A stretch of 64,000 nucleotides of DNA, from positions 1-64,000 of the forward strand of contig JBPOHI010000112.1 of assembly GCA_052035735.1 (NCBI GenBank), written 5' to 3'. Positions 23,754 to 34,206 of the stretch are shown piece by piece (the first letter of the stretch is position 1; each line of letters starts with the position of its first letter). A model generated the notes under the pieces. It searched no databases. It saw nothing but the letters and a program-made list of their open reading frames with translations, and was not told where the DNA came from. The translations under genes and the position numbers were made by a program. The DNA is from JAGPDF01 sp052035735. GTDB taxonomy: Bacteria; Acidobacteriota; Thermoanaerobaculia; Multivoradales; JAGPDF01.

Positions 23754-24575
23754 ATGCGAAGACCGGCCCCCCGTCGCTCGGCCAAGCCCCCGCGCTGCTT
23801 GCCGTTCGGCCCCCTCGCCCTCTGCCTGCTGCTCGGCGCCCTCGTCGCCGGGCCGTCCGACGCTTACACCGTTCACCTCAAGGATGGCTCCTCGATCGTC
23901 ACCAAGAAGAAGTACGTGGTGCAAGGGGACAAGGCCATTCTCGTCCTGCCCAGCGGCACCGAGTCGGCTCTGCCTTTGGCGGAGATCGACGTCGCGAAGA
24001 CCGACGCCGCGAATCAGGAGGACCTCGGGACGGCGATCGTCATCGAGAACGGCAAGGCGACGAGCCTCGCGCAGAGCGCGCCGCCACCGAGCGGCAAGCA
24101 GACGCTCAAGGACCTGCTCGAACAACGAGCCGCTGCGCAAGGCGGCCAGCGGGAAGCTGGCGCGGTTGCGCTCGATGCCACTCCGGGGCGGCCCAAGGCC
24201 GACCGCCAGCCGACCTCACACGCCGGTCAGGCGCCGTTGCGCGACGTTCCGCTGTCGACCGAGATTCGTACTTTCGTCTTCGGCCGTGGGATCACCACGC
24301 TGGAGGTTCAGCAGGGGGCGAGCAGCCGGAAGCCGCGCCTGGTCTTCCAGACCACGTCCGAGACCCAGGTGTTCCGCGCGCTGCAGGCGAGCGCCGGAGC
24401 GCTCATCGCGGCGCGCGAGAAGTTCCCGGGACAGGTAGAAGCGTTCGAAGTGATCTGCGACGGCCCCGCCGGCGGGCGTGGGGGAATGTTCCACCTGACG
24501 CCGCCGCAGGCCGCCGATCTCATCGCCGGGCGCATCGACCTGCCGACCTTCTTCATCCAGAACGTCGAGTTCTGA
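23754..24575 (+). CDS. Exported protein of unknown function
   Basis: ATG 23754 is chosen because GGAAAGGA ends 5 bases upstream; ATG 23733 is in frame but lacks such a site. The 273-residue protein has a basic N-terminus and hydrophobic signal (LPFGPLALCLLLGALVAG) with likely cleavage near PSDAY. The next 70 residues (TVHLKDGSSIVTKKKYVVQG, then AILVLPSGTESALPLAEID) look like a small beta domain for a displayed or processed factor. After a Pro/Gln-rich linker (about 115-165) comes a second alpha/beta domain (FVFGRGITTLEVQQ to FFIQNVEF). I do not recognise either domain. Confidence 0.65.
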   Translation: MRRPAPRRSAKPPRCLPFGPLALCLLLGALVAGPSDAYTVHLKDGSSIVTKKKYVVQGDKAILVLPSGTESALPLAEIDVAKTDAANQEDLGTAIVIENGKATSLAQSAPPPSGKQTLKDLLEQRAAAQGGQREAGAVALDATPGRPKADRQPTSHAGQAPLRDVPLSTEIRTFVFGRGITTLEVQQGASSRKPRLVFQTTSETQVFRALQASAGALIAAREKFPGQVEAFEVICDGPAGGRGGMFHLTPPQAADLIAGRIDLPTFFIQNVEF

Positions 24576-24580
24576 GCCGG

Positions 24581-24955
24581 TCAGAAGACGACGCCGGAAC
24601 CGGAAGGGTCGCGGGGACCGCCTCCGTCGCTCTCGTCCGCATCGCCGACGAGGCCGGCGATGCTCTCGACGCTCGCGCCGACGCGGCGTTCGAAGCGCCC
24701 GCGATAGCTCTCCACCTCGCCCACCTGCTCGTCGAGGAAGATCCGCTCGACACGGAACAGCGGCACGAACATGGTGGCGAGGCCGAGCCCCGACGGCTCG
24801 CGGCGGGCGAGCTCGGTCACCCACTCTTCGAAACTGTCGAGGCTGATGCCGCGGAAGGTCACGCCGACGGTCTCGAGGCGGACGAGCGTGCCCCAGAACT
24901 TCTCCGTCGGATTGGCGAGGTGCACGAGGACCAGCGCACCGCGGCGAATCGTCAC
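24581..24955 (-). CDS. Small conserved-looking protein coupled to methylmalonyl-CoA epimerase
   Basis: The 124-residue protein starts at GTG 24955, overlapping the epimerase stop (GTGA). Recognisable segments are LVLVHLANPTEKFWGTLVRL, then TFRGISLDSFEEWV and TMFVPLFRVERIFLDEQVGEV, followed by an acidic Gly/Asp-rich tail. The composition is ordered and unlike a shadow frame. No known domain comes to mind. It is the last gene of the meaB-epimerase operon, so a link to acyl-CoA metabolism is possible but unproven. Confidence 0.62.
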   Translation of the reverse strand: MTIRRGALVLVHLANPTEKFWGTLVRLETVGVTFRGISLDSFEEWVTELARREPSGLGLATMFVPLFRVERIFLDEQVGEVESYRGRFERRVGASVESIAGLVGDADESDGGGPRDPSGSGVVF

Positions 24956-25356
24956 CCGTGCTCCCCCTGCGAGAGCTCGACGAGGACGCCGCCGGCGCTC
25001 CTCGGGTGGACGAACTGCACCCAGCACCCTCCGGCCCCCCGTGTCGGCTCCGGCCTCAGGAGCTCCAGGCCCGCCGCACGCAGGCGGCGGTCGTCGCCCT
25101 GGAGGTCGTCCGAAGCGAAGCAGAGGTGGTGGATACCGGGGCCGCGCTTGGCGATATGCCGCGCGATCGGTGACTCCGCCGTCGTCGCTTCGAGGAGCTC
25201 GATCTTCGACTCGCCGCAGCGAATCATGGCGACGCGGACGCCCTCCTGCGGCACCTCCTCGATCGCCTCGACGACCAGCCCCATCGCCTCGTAGAAGCGC
25301 CGCGCTTCGGCGATCGAGGCCACTGCGATCCCGATGTGGTCGATCCGCCCGATCAT
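24952..25356 (-). CDS. mce: Methylmalonyl-CoA epimerase
   Basis: The 134-residue protein is a single-domain vicinal-oxygen-chelate enzyme that interconverts (2R)- and (2S)-methylmalonyl-CoA. Key features are IDHIGIAVASIAEARRFYEA with the metal His, then GVRVAMIRCGESKIELLE, then GPGIHHLCFASDD with the second metal His, and GVLVELSQ with the metal Glu. The ATG overlaps the meaB stop (ATGA). With MeaB and an acyl-CoA dehydrogenase directly upstream it belongs to propionyl-CoA/branched-chain amino-acid breakdown. The mutase itself is not in the window. Confidence 0.93.
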   Translation of the reverse strand: MIGRIDHIGIAVASIAEARRFYEAMGLVVEAIEEVPQEGVRVAMIRCGESKIELLEATTAESPIARHIAKRGPGIHHLCFASDDLQGDDRRLRAAGLELLRPEPTRGAGGCWVQFVHPRSAGGVLVELSQGEHG

Positions 25357-26474
25357 CCGCCCGAGCCTTCCGGTCGCGGGGCGCCCGAGTGCCGGCGTTC
25401 GGCTTCGAGCACTCCCGAAAAAAGCTCCGCCGAGAGCGTGTACGGATCGGTCCGCTCGGCGTGGCCGCGTTCGATGGCGCGCTCGAGGCCGGCGTGCTTC
25501 TCGGCGGCGGCGAGTACGCGCTCCTGGAGGATCGTCGCGACCCGCAGCCTGAGCTGGGCGCGTCGGCGGGTCGCCAGCTCTCCCGACGTCTCGAGGTGGG
25601 CACGGTGCCGCTCCACGGCGGCGAGCAGCTCCGTGATCCCTTCGCCGCGGCTCGCTACGGTGCGCAGGATGGGCGGCATCCACCACGCCGGGAAGGCATC
25701 CTCGTCCTTCGAGACCGTCGCCCCTGCCTGCTCGCCATGGTGACCCAGCGGATCGGCGATGTGAAAAGCGCGGTGGGCGGCCGCCGAGTGGTGACCGTGG
25801 TGGCCGAGCGAGAGCATCATCTCGAGATCGTGCGCGACGCGATCGGCGCCGTCGCGATCCGCCTTGTTGATCACGAACACGTCGGCGATCTCGAGAATTC
25901 CGGCCTTGATCGCCTGAATGTCGTCTCCGAGTCCCGGCACGGCGACCACCAGCACGGTGTCGACACTCGCCACGACATCGACCTCGTCCTGGCCGACGCC
26001 GACCGTTTCGACGATGACCCAGTCGAATCCGGCGGCGTCGAGCAGATCCGCGGCGTCGCGCGTCGCGCGCGCGAGCCCCCCCATCGCGCCCCGGGTCGCC
26101 ATCGACCGGATGAAGACTCCGGGATCGGTCGCCAACCCCTGCATGCGGATGCGGTCGCCCAGCAGCGCCCCGCCGGTGAACGGCGAAGTCGGATCGACGC
26201 ACAGGACGCCGACGGTCTCGCCGCGACGGCGGCACTCCTGCGCCAGGCGATCGACCAGCGTGCTCTTGCCCGCCCCCGGCGGACCGGTGATGCCGATCAC
26301 CCGCGCGCGGCCGGTTGCCGGGTAGATCGCGCGCAGCAGCTCGGCTGCGGGCGGTCCGCCGCGCTCGACGGCGGAGATCGCCCGCGCGACGGCGCGGGTC
26401 TCGCGCCGGAAGAGTCGCGGCAAGAGGTCGGCCGGGTCTCCGGCGCCGGTCCCCCGGCCGGGCTGCCGATTCAT
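25353..26474 (-). CDS. meaB: MeaB/ArgK-type G3E GTPase, chaperone of methylmalonyl-CoA mutase
   Basis: The start is ATG 26474, which overlaps the acyl-CoA dehydrogenase stop (ATGA). The 373 residues show Walker A GITGPPGAGKSTLVD, the DPTSPFTGGALLGDRIRM region, the G3 motif VETVGVGQDE and the base-specifying NKAD. MeaB loads and protects the B12 cofactor of the mutase using GTP. An unusual insert after the EMMLSLG segment holds 8 His in 22 residues (bases 25737-25802), just before the conserved WMPPIL. Such a His cluster is not usual in MeaB and may bind metal. Confidence 0.93.
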   Translation of the reverse strand: MNRQPGRGTGAGDPADLLPRLFRRETRAVARAISAVERGGPPAAELLRAIYPATGRARVIGITGPPGAGKSTLVDRLAQECRRRGETVGVLCVDPTSPFTGGALLGDRIRMQGLATDPGVFIRSMATRGAMGGLARATRDAADLLDAAGFDWVIVETVGVGQDEVDVVASVDTVLVVAVPGLGDDIQAIKAGILEIADVFVINKADRDGADRVAHDLEMMLSLGHHGHHSAAAHRAFHIADPLGHHGEQAGATVSKDEDAFPAWWMPPILRTVASRGEGITELLAAVERHRAHLETSGELATRRRAQLRLRVATILQERVLAAAEKHAGLERAIERGHAERTDPYTLSAELFSGVLEAERRHSGAPRPEGSGG

Positions 26475-27616
26475 GCCGAAAGCAGCTCGCGGGCGATGAC
26501 CAGACGCTGGACTTCGCTCGTGCCTTCGCCGATGGTGCAAATCTTGGCGTCGCGGTAGTACTTCTCGGCGCGGTAGTCCTTGATGAACCCGTAGCCGCCG
26601 TGGATCTGCACGCCGCGCTCGCTGCAGAAGACCGCCGCCTCACCGGTCATGAGCTTCGCCTCGGAGGCCTTGAGCGTGACCTTGCCGGTCCTGTCCATCT
26701 CGGTGGCAGCGGCGAGGGTGAGCGCTTCGGCGGCGGCGATGCGCGTCGCCATCTCGGCGAGCGCGAAGCGGATCGCCTGAAACTCCGCGATCGGCTGACC
26801 GAACTGCTCGCGCTGCTGGGAGTAGCGGAGCGCCGTCTCGTAGGCGCCGACCGCCGTGCCGAGACCCAAGGCGGCGATCGAAATGCGTCCGCCGTCGAGT
26901 ACCGAGAGTGCCTGGCGGAAACCCTCCCCCGGCGCTCCGAGGAGGTGCGCGTCGGGCACGAAGCACTCTTCGAGCACGAGCTCGGCGGTGTCCGAAGCGC
27001 GGATGCCGAGCTTGTTCTCCTTCTTGCCGGCGCGAAAACCGGGCATGCCCTTTTCGAGCACGAAGGCGGAGACGTTGCGACCCTTGCGTCCTTCAGGATC
27101 GGAGATCGCCAGGACGACGGCGATATCGCCCACCGTGCCGTGGGTGCAGAACGCCTTGGAACCGTTGAGCACCCAACCGCCGTCCACTTTGCGGGCGGTC
27201 GTGCGCAGACCGGCGGCGTCGGAACCCGAGCCGGGCTCGGTCAGCGCCCAGGCGGCGATCTTCTGCCCCGACGCCAGCGGCGTCACCCAGCGCTGACGCT
27301 GCTCGGAGTTACCGAACTTGTAGATGTGGTTGGTACCCAGTGAGTTGTGGGCTGCGACGCTGATGCCCACCGATGGATCGACCTTGGAGAGCTCGGTGAC
27401 GATGAGCACGTACTCGAGATAGCCCAGGCCGGCGCCGCCGTACTCCTCGGGAAAGATGATCCCGAGGAAGCCGAGCTCCGCCGCCTTGCGCATGACGTCC
27501 AGCGGGAACTTCTGCGCCTCGTCGATCTCGTCCACGATCGGATCGACTTCGGCGAGGGCGAACTTCCGGGCCATCTCGCGAATGGCGCGCTGTTCTTCGG
27601 TGAGAGAAAAGTCCAT
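26471..27616 (-). CDS. Acyl-CoA dehydrogenase
   Basis: ATG 27616 is preceded by GGGAG at 4-base spacing; an upstream in-frame start lacks support. The 381-residue FAD enzyme introduces the alpha-beta double bond of an acyl-CoA. It shows the N-terminal MDFSLTEEQRAIREMARKF, the flavin motif WALTEPGSGSDAAGL, the signature GGRISIAALGLG and the C-terminal YYRDAKICTIGEGTSEVQR with the catalytic Glu in GEGT. Short- or branched-chain substrates are suggested by the meaB/epimerase neighbours, but chain length cannot be fixed from sequence. Confidence 0.94.
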   Translation of the reverse strand: MDFSLTEEQRAIREMARKFALAEVDPIVDEIDEAQKFPLDVMRKAAELGFLGIIFPEEYGGAGLGYLEYVLIVTELSKVDPSVGISVAAHNSLGTNHIYKFGNSEQRQRWVTPLASGQKIAAWALTEPGSGSDAAGLRTTARKVDGGWVLNGSKAFCTHGTVGDIAVVLAISDPEGRKGRNVSAFVLEKGMPGFRAGKKENKLGIRASDTAELVLEECFVPDAHLLGAPGEGFRQALSVLDGGRISIAALGLGTAVGAYETALRYSQQREQFGQPIAEFQAIRFALAEMATRIAAAEALTLAAATEMDRTGKVTLKASEAKLMTGEAAVFCSERGVQIHGGYGFIKDYRAEKYYRDAKICTIGEGTSEVQRLVIARELLSA

Positions 27617-27641
27617 GTGGCTCCCGTGCGGCTCTCCGATG

Positions 27642-29996
27642 CTACCGCGCCGCTCCCGGAGCGGCAATTGACGCCGGCATCTCGCGCGGCAGGTCGAGAG
27701 GCGGGGCGTAGGCGATCCGCTGCAGGCGGGCGCCGCCGTAATAGTGCGCCAGAATCGCGCGATAGTCGTGCCCTCGCCGGGCCATACCGTAGGAGCCGAC
27801 CTGGCAGAGGCCGACGCCGTGTCCCCACCCCCGGCCGGAGAACTGCCAGCCCGCCTCCCCCTTGGCAGGGGCGAGCCGCCGGGCGGTGAAGAGCGTGTCG
27901 GGAAGGTCGAGCGTCCAGCGCACCGCCAACCCCTCGACGTCGACCGATTCTGCGGGCTGCCGGTCGCGACTGAGCAGCCGGATTCTGCCGACCCGCCCCG
28001 ACACTCCGCGCGTCAGCACCTCGAAGCTCGCGAAGGCGAAGCCCGGGAGACGCGCTGCCACCGAAGCGGCCAGCTCGGCATCGCTGCGATAGCGCGTCCA
28101 GCGCGAGAGGTTGTGTGTGCGGTCGAAACCGGCGCCGCGCGGATCGACCTTCTGCGCCACCGCCACGACTCCGCCGCCGACGAGGTAGAGCTCGAGGGCG
28201 TCTCCGGCTTCGAGCACGAGGTCGCCTGCGCGCGCCGCGCCGCCCTCGAGCCTGAAGGTGGCGAGATTCGCCGGCAAGGCGAAATGCAGCTCCGCGCCGT
28301 CGTCGCGCGCCACCAGCTCCGGGGCTGCAGCGGCGAGACTCGAGAAGGTGGCCGCACGCCGCTCGACGACACGCAGAAAAAGCGCCAGCTGGAAGAGCAA
28401 CTCCTCGCCCTCCTCCGCCGAGAGCCGCTTCTCTTCGGCGCGCGGCGGAGCGAGCAACCCGCTCTCGACGAGAAAAGCCGCCAGCCGGCGGTCCTCGATG
28501 TTCCACTCCGGCGGCGGGTTCGCCACCAGGTATCCGAGCTCTTCGCTCCGCACGAAGAGCCGTGCGTCGGCAGCCAGGTCGAACATCGAGCCGAGGAAGC
28601 GCTGGACCTCTCGGCGATCCAGACTCGCCAGGCTGTCCGCCGGGGTTTCGAGGCCGGCCGCGCTCGCCAGGCGCGCCAGAGCACGCTCGAGATCGGCAGC
28701 GCTTTCGAGGCGATCGGCGACTCCCGGCAGTGCCCGCTCGAGCGCTACCTGCGCGACTCGAAGCGCCTTCGCGCCGGCGGAAGCCCGGTTGCGCAACGTC
28801 GCCTCACCCGCCTCGATGCACGGCACGCCGCGCAGATAGGGAGCCCGCTTGAGCGGGAAAACGACCTCGACGTTCTCGGTGTGGCCGCCGCACGTGGCGC
28901 TGTACAACGCATCGATCGGCTGACCGGCGTAGAGCAGGATCTCCCCGGCGGTCTCGGCGACCGCGCGATCCGACAGCGGGTGCTCATCGTCCATCCCGCC
29001 GTAGACCTGACAGCGAGGCGTGCCGCAGAGGTCGTACCCTTCGTCGGCGAACTCGCCCAGGTTGCGCAGGGTGTAGCTCCGAGCGGCGATCGCCTGCGCC
29101 TTGAGCGCCTCGATCTCCGGGTAGGCCCCGGGGCCGAGCTCGCGCGGCACGACACCCCGCAGGTACTGCTCGATCGGCAGCTCGTTGACCAGATTCAACC
29201 GCCCGCGGTCGTTCAGGTACACGACCAGGCGACCGCGGTAGCGCCGCCCCTCCCAGCGTACCCAGCTGTTCAACGAAGCCGCGGGCGCCCCGGGGGCCGA
29301 GAGCACGAAGCTCCTGCCGGAGACACGGTAGGCCTTGCCGCGATGAGTGACATCGAGGGCAGGCTGTCCGAGCCCGGCCCCCTCGGAGACGATCCACGAG
29401 TTGTCGACGCCGAAGCGCGCCCAGCGCCGCGACGCCTCCTCGGCAGGTTCGCGTGCTGCGAACCGCCCGACGCGCACGCGGTAGATTCCCGCCTGGGCAT
29501 CGAACCGGGAGTCTGCCGGCAGACCGGTGAGCGTTCCCAGCCGCCGGGCGAGCTCCTTGGCCTGCTCCTCGTCCTTGAGCGCCGCGACCTGGACCCGGTA
29601 GACCGCGGCGCTGACGCTCGTCGCAGCGGCAGAGATGCGCAGCGGCGATGCGACATCGAGCCGGAGGCCACCGACATCGACCGCGAGCTCCCCTTCGCAG
29701 CAGGGCAGCGTCACGCTTTCGAGGTCGGTTGCGAGACCGATCCGTACCCAGCCCGAGAACGGGCGCGGGACTTCCGGCGGCGAGACCGGCAAGACCGGCG
29801 CCGGCGGCGCAGAGACCGGCTGGGCCACTGGGGCCGGAGTCTGCTCCGGCAGCGGCGGCAACGGCACGGAGGCGGCCGGCGCGGGCTCTCCAGGCGGAAG
29901 CTGCGGCTGCTTTCCGGTCGGCGCGCAGGAGCCGCTCACGACGACGGCGGCGAGCGCCAGCGCGCCGGCGTACCGGCCTCCCCCGCGGCGCTTCAC
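27642..29996 (-). CDS. SPOR + SpoIID/LytB-domain exported protein
   Basis: Start GTG 29996 overlaps the stop of the membrane-protein gene. The 784 residues begin with an export signal (ALALAAVVVSGSC, a weak lipobox) and a Pro/Ala-rich linker. A SPOR-like peptidoglycan-binding region follows (YRVQVAALKDEEQAKELARR to YRVRVGRFAAREPAEEASRR, about 130-200). The SpoIID core starts near NLVNELPIEQYLRGVVPREL, with the catalytic Glu in VPRE, and includes AIAARSYTL and YSATCGGHTENVE. A helical insert of over 200 residues separates this from the C-terminal half (GWGHGVGLCQVGSYGMA). SpoIID proteins are lytic transglycosylases that cut glycan strands lacking stem peptides. Confidence 0.9.
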   Translation of the reverse strand: MKRRGGGRYAGALALAAVVVSGSCAPTGKQPQLPPGEPAPAASVPLPPLPEQTPAPVAQPVSAPPAPVLPVSPPEVPRPFSGWVRIGLATDLESVTLPCCEGELAVDVGGLRLDVASPLRISAAATSVSAAVYRVQVAALKDEEQAKELARRLGTLTGLPADSRFDAQAGIYRVRVGRFAAREPAEEASRRWARFGVDNSWIVSEGAGLGQPALDVTHRGKAYRVSGRSFVLSAPGAPAASLNSWVRWEGRRYRGRLVVYLNDRGRLNLVNELPIEQYLRGVVPRELGPGAYPEIEALKAQAIAARSYTLRNLGEFADEGYDLCGTPRCQVYGGMDDEHPLSDRAVAETAGEILLYAGQPIDALYSATCGGHTENVEVVFPLKRAPYLRGVPCIEAGEATLRNRASAGAKALRVAQVALERALPGVADRLESAADLERALARLASAAGLETPADSLASLDRREVQRFLGSMFDLAADARLFVRSEELGYLVANPPPEWNIEDRRLAAFLVESGLLAPPRAEEKRLSAEEGEELLFQLALFLRVVERRAATFSSLAAAAPELVARDDGAELHFALPANLATFRLEGGAARAGDLVLEAGDALELYLVGGGVVAVAQKVDPRGAGFDRTHNLSRWTRYRSDAELAASVAARLPGFAFASFEVLTRGVSGRVGRIRLLSRDRQPAESVDVEGLAVRWTLDLPDTLFTARRLAPAKGEAGWQFSGRGWGHGVGLCQVGSYGMARRGHDYRAILAHYYGGARLQRIAYAPPLDLPREMPASIAAPGAAR

Positions 29997-30961
29997 GCGA
30001 CGGGAGGGGCGGCGGCCGCCGGCCGGCGCAGCTCGCAACGGACGAGGGCGACCGCGGCGGCGGTCATCAACAGGGTCACGCAGACGCCGAGCACGAGCTC
30101 GACGACACCGAGCCCGGCCGAGAGCAGAGAGTGCGCGAGCGGAAAGCCGCCGAGGGCGAAGCGCGCGAGGAGGCCGACGGCGCCGAAGAAGGTCGAGACG
30201 GCGAGCGAGCCGCAGATCGCCAACAGGTAGAGCAGCAACAGGCCGCCGAGCCGGTTGCCGGTGATCCGGAAACCGCGCCGGAAAGAGCCGAGTGCCGTGG
30301 AGCCCTCCTCCACCGCGCAGATCTGCGCCACCATCATCGCCATCGCGATCACCAGCAGCGCGAAGCCGATCGGCAGTGCCAGTCCACATCCGATCAGGCA
30401 ACCGACGAGCGAGAACTCCTCACCGGAGAGGCCGGCGGCGAACAGGAACGGCAGCGAGGCGAGCAGCAGGAGGAGCAGGATGAGGAGGAGAAAGAGGTTG
30501 ACCACCCAGAAGATCCGCAGACCGTAGCGGCTCGCCCAGCCGACGAAGCCGGACCAGGAAAAAGTGCGAAAGACGGCCGCTGGCGCCGTCCGTGCCGGCG
30601 GCGCCTGGGCTTCCCCGGCGAGCAGCACAGCGAGCGTCCCGGCCTGGAACCAGCAGTGGAGAATGAAGACGATCGTGCCCACGACCAGCATCACCAGCAG
30701 ACCGAGCCCGAGAGTCGAGGCCAGCTGGGCGAAATCGACCTCCATCTCGGCCAGCGATTGCGCCAGTGCCTCCGGCGTGCCGGCCGTAAAGGCCTTGAGC
30801 GGCACGCCGAGACGGACGAAGAAGTAGAGCAACGGGACCACGATCGACGCCGCGAGCAGCAGGCCGGAAGCCACCTGCACGAGCACGAGCTCGCGGTTGG
30901 CGCGCACGTTGGCGAAGCCGCGCGCCAGCGCGTCGATGGCGGAGAGACTGGGCGCCGTCAC
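29993..30961 (-). CDS. Multi-pass membrane protein of unknown function
   Basis: Starts at GTG 30961, overlapping the DnaC-like stop (GTGA), and its own stop overlaps the SpoIID start. The 322 residues hold about six hydrophobic segments, including an extreme Leu-rich one (NLFLLLILLLLLLASLPFL). Segment ALARGFANVRANRELVLVQV at the N-terminus and ALGSFRRGFRITGNRLGGLL in the second half have the look of repeated half-units. No catalytic motif is visible. Tight coupling on both sides suggests it works with the envelope-active SpoIID protein. Confidence 0.75.
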   Translation of the reverse strand: MTAPSLSAIDALARGFANVRANRELVLVQVASGLLLAASIVVPLLYFFVRLGVPLKAFTAGTPEALAQSLAEMEVDFAQLASTLGLGLLVMLVVGTIVFILHCWFQAGTLAVLLAGEAQAPPARTAPAAVFRTFSWSGFVGWASRYGLRIFWVVNLFLLLILLLLLLASLPFLFAAGLSGEEFSLVGCLIGCGLALPIGFALLVIAMAMMVAQICAVEEGSTALGSFRRGFRITGNRLGGLLLLYLLAICGSLAVSTFFGAVGLLARFALGGFPLAHSLLSAGLGVVELVLGVCVTLLMTAAAVALVRCELRRPAAAAPPVA

Positions 30962-31746
30962 GGGCGCGCCGCCTCGGGACGGCTCTGCTTCGTCCGCCGC
31001 GCCCTGCGGAAGTCCTCGACCTCGAGCGAGATCACCTCCGCCATCTCGAAGAGTCGCGACACCAGCGGCGGTGTGAGCCGTCGCTCGAGCAGGTCGGTGT
31101 CGGCGAGATTCGAATTCGCCGAGAGCTCGAGGCGGAAGTTGCTGGTGAAGATCGTCGGCAGACGGTGGGTATAACGGTGATTGAGGACGAGGTAGAGGAT
31201 GTCCTTGACGAACGGGGTCGGGTTCTGGGCTCCGAGCTCGTCGATGACCAGCAGCTCGGCCTCCATCACCGGATCGAGGATGTCGTGCTTCGATTCGGGC
31301 GACGCCGGGTCGAAAGTCGACTGGATCTGATTGATGAGCGACGAGAAGTCGACGAATCGCCCGCGCAGACTGTAGCGCCGGATCAACGCACCGAGCACGG
31401 CGGCGGCGAGATGCGTCTTGCCGGATCCGGGCGGACCGACGAGCAGCAGGCCGGTCTGCCGGAAGGCACCCTCCGGGGTCAGAAACTCGTGCACGTAGCG
31501 AGTGCAGCGCTCCTTGGCCTCCTGCAGCGCGAGCACCGGCGCGGCGGAGAAGCCGGCGAGTTTGAAGCTGCCGAGTGTGCACTCCCGGTAGCGAGGCGGA
31601 ATCCCGGAGCTGTCGAGCAGCCGCGGTACGAGCAGCTCCCTGCGGCAGGGACATGGACGCGCGGTGCCGGCGCCGCCGTCCTCGACGACGAGCCAGCCCC
31701 TCCCCTCGCACTGCGGGCAGTCGGGTTTCGCGATCGGATCCGTCAC
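30958..31746 (-). CDS. DnaC/DnaI-like AAA+ ATPase with N-terminal zinc-binding motif
   Basis: The 262-residue protein (GTG 31746) has an N-terminal CPQCEGRGW...CPCRR zinc-finger-like motif. The AAA+ core shows LLLVGPPGSGKTHLAAAV (Walker A), LLVIDELGAQ (Walker B) and TIFTSNF (sensor 1), then SRLFEMAEVISLEVEDFR. This is the helicase-loader pattern of DnaC/DnaI/IstB. It has no transposase neighbour, so it is not an IstB of an insertion element. Many bacteria use DciA instead of DnaC for DnaB loading, so this may be the chromosomal loader or a domesticated phage one. It heads a coupled run with the membrane and SpoIID genes. Confidence 0.85.
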   Translation of the reverse strand: MTDPIAKPDCPQCEGRGWLVVEDGGAGTARPCPCRRELLVPRLLDSSGIPPRYRECTLGSFKLAGFSAAPVLALQEAKERCTRYVHEFLTPEGAFRQTGLLLVGPPGSGKTHLAAAVLGALIRRYSLRGRFVDFSSLINQIQSTFDPASPESKHDILDPVMEAELLVIDELGAQNPTPFVKDILYLVLNHRYTHRLPTIFTSNFRLELSANSNLADTDLLERRLTPPLVSRLFEMAEVISLEVEDFRRARRTKQSRPEAARP

Positions 31747-31804
31747 GTCGGAGATCGTAACAGCCCGGCGAGTCCGCCGCTGTCGCCGGCCCCCTGCGGC
31801 GTGC

Positions 31805-32188
31805 CTAGCGCCGCACCAGTGCCCGCGGAGCGGCGGGCACGAGCGCCCGGGCGCGGTCGATCTCGGGCGGGCGGGAGCGCAGCTCGCGGCGGAGCTCGGC
31901 GGCGACCCGTGTCATCTCGATCTCGAGCGCGGCCAGCTGGTCGCGCAGGTTGAGGATGACCTCGACCCCGGCGAGATTCACCCCGAGGTCGCGGGTCAGG
32001 GTGAGAATCGCCTCGAGACGCTCGATGGCGCGCTGGTCGTAGAGACGGGTGTTGCCGGCGCTGCGCGCCGGCACGATCAGACCTTCCCGCTCGTACAGCC
32101 GCAAGGTCTGCGGATGGATGCCGTACTGCTCGGCGACCACCGAGATCATGACGTAGCGCGGGGCTTCAGCGGGCTTCTTGCGCGGCAT
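31805..32188 (-). CDS. hspR: HspR-type MerR-family heat-shock repressor
   Basis: The 127-residue regulator has the MerR helix-turn-helix YVMISVVAEQYGIHPQTLRLYEREGLIVPARS followed by NTRLYDQRAIERLEAILTLTRDLGVNLAGVEVIL and a coiled helix (here quoted in parts: YEREGLIVPARS, LYDQRAIERL). HspR represses dnaK and needs DnaK as co-repressor in characterised Actinobacteria. It lies 55 bases downstream of dnaK, the classic hspR location, although grpE and dnaJ are missing from between them. Likely operators are the inverted repeats around the dnaK promoter. Confidence 0.88.
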   Translation of the reverse strand: MPRKKPAEAPRYVMISVVAEQYGIHPQTLRLYEREGLIVPARSAGNTRLYDQRAIERLEAILTLTRDLGVNLAGVEVILNLRDQLAALEIEMTRVAAELRRELRSRPPEIDRARALVPAAPRALVRR

Positions 32189-32243
32189 CTCGAAGGCTCC
32201 TCGGGCCGGACGGAGGCTACCCTCCGGCCGGCCCGAACTGACA

Positions 32244-34154
<1,911 letters not shown>

Positions 34155-34178
34155 GTGTTCTCTCCTTGTCTCCCCTGG

Positions 34179-34206
34179 ATTCTAAATCTAAGTGGCAGGG
34201 AGTCAA
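34179..34206 (-). promoter_or_regulatory. Probable sigma-70-type promoter of dnaK
   Basis: On the minus strand, TTGACT (complement of 34201-34206) and TAGAAT (complement of 34179-34184) are separated by 16 bases. The predicted transcript would start near 34172, about 17 bases before the ATG at 34154, leaving room for the AAGGAG ribosome site. The -35 box forms the loop of a palindrome, and the -10 region overlaps one arm of a larger one. Confidence 0.6.

Noticed and set aside
22435..24438. 667-residue + strand open frame across carA and the exported orphan
   Set aside because: It spans an obvious carA on the other strand and uses a different frame from the supported gene at 23754.
27744..30230. 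828-residue + strand open frame opposite SpoIID
   Set aside because: Typical GC-rich antisense shadow: no signal, no motif, and the opposite strand encodes an evident SPOR/SpoIID protein.
30958..31746. Transposition helper (IstB) of an insertion sequence
   Set aside because: No istA-like transposase or terminal inverted repeats nearby, and the gene is embedded in a coupled chromosomal operon.
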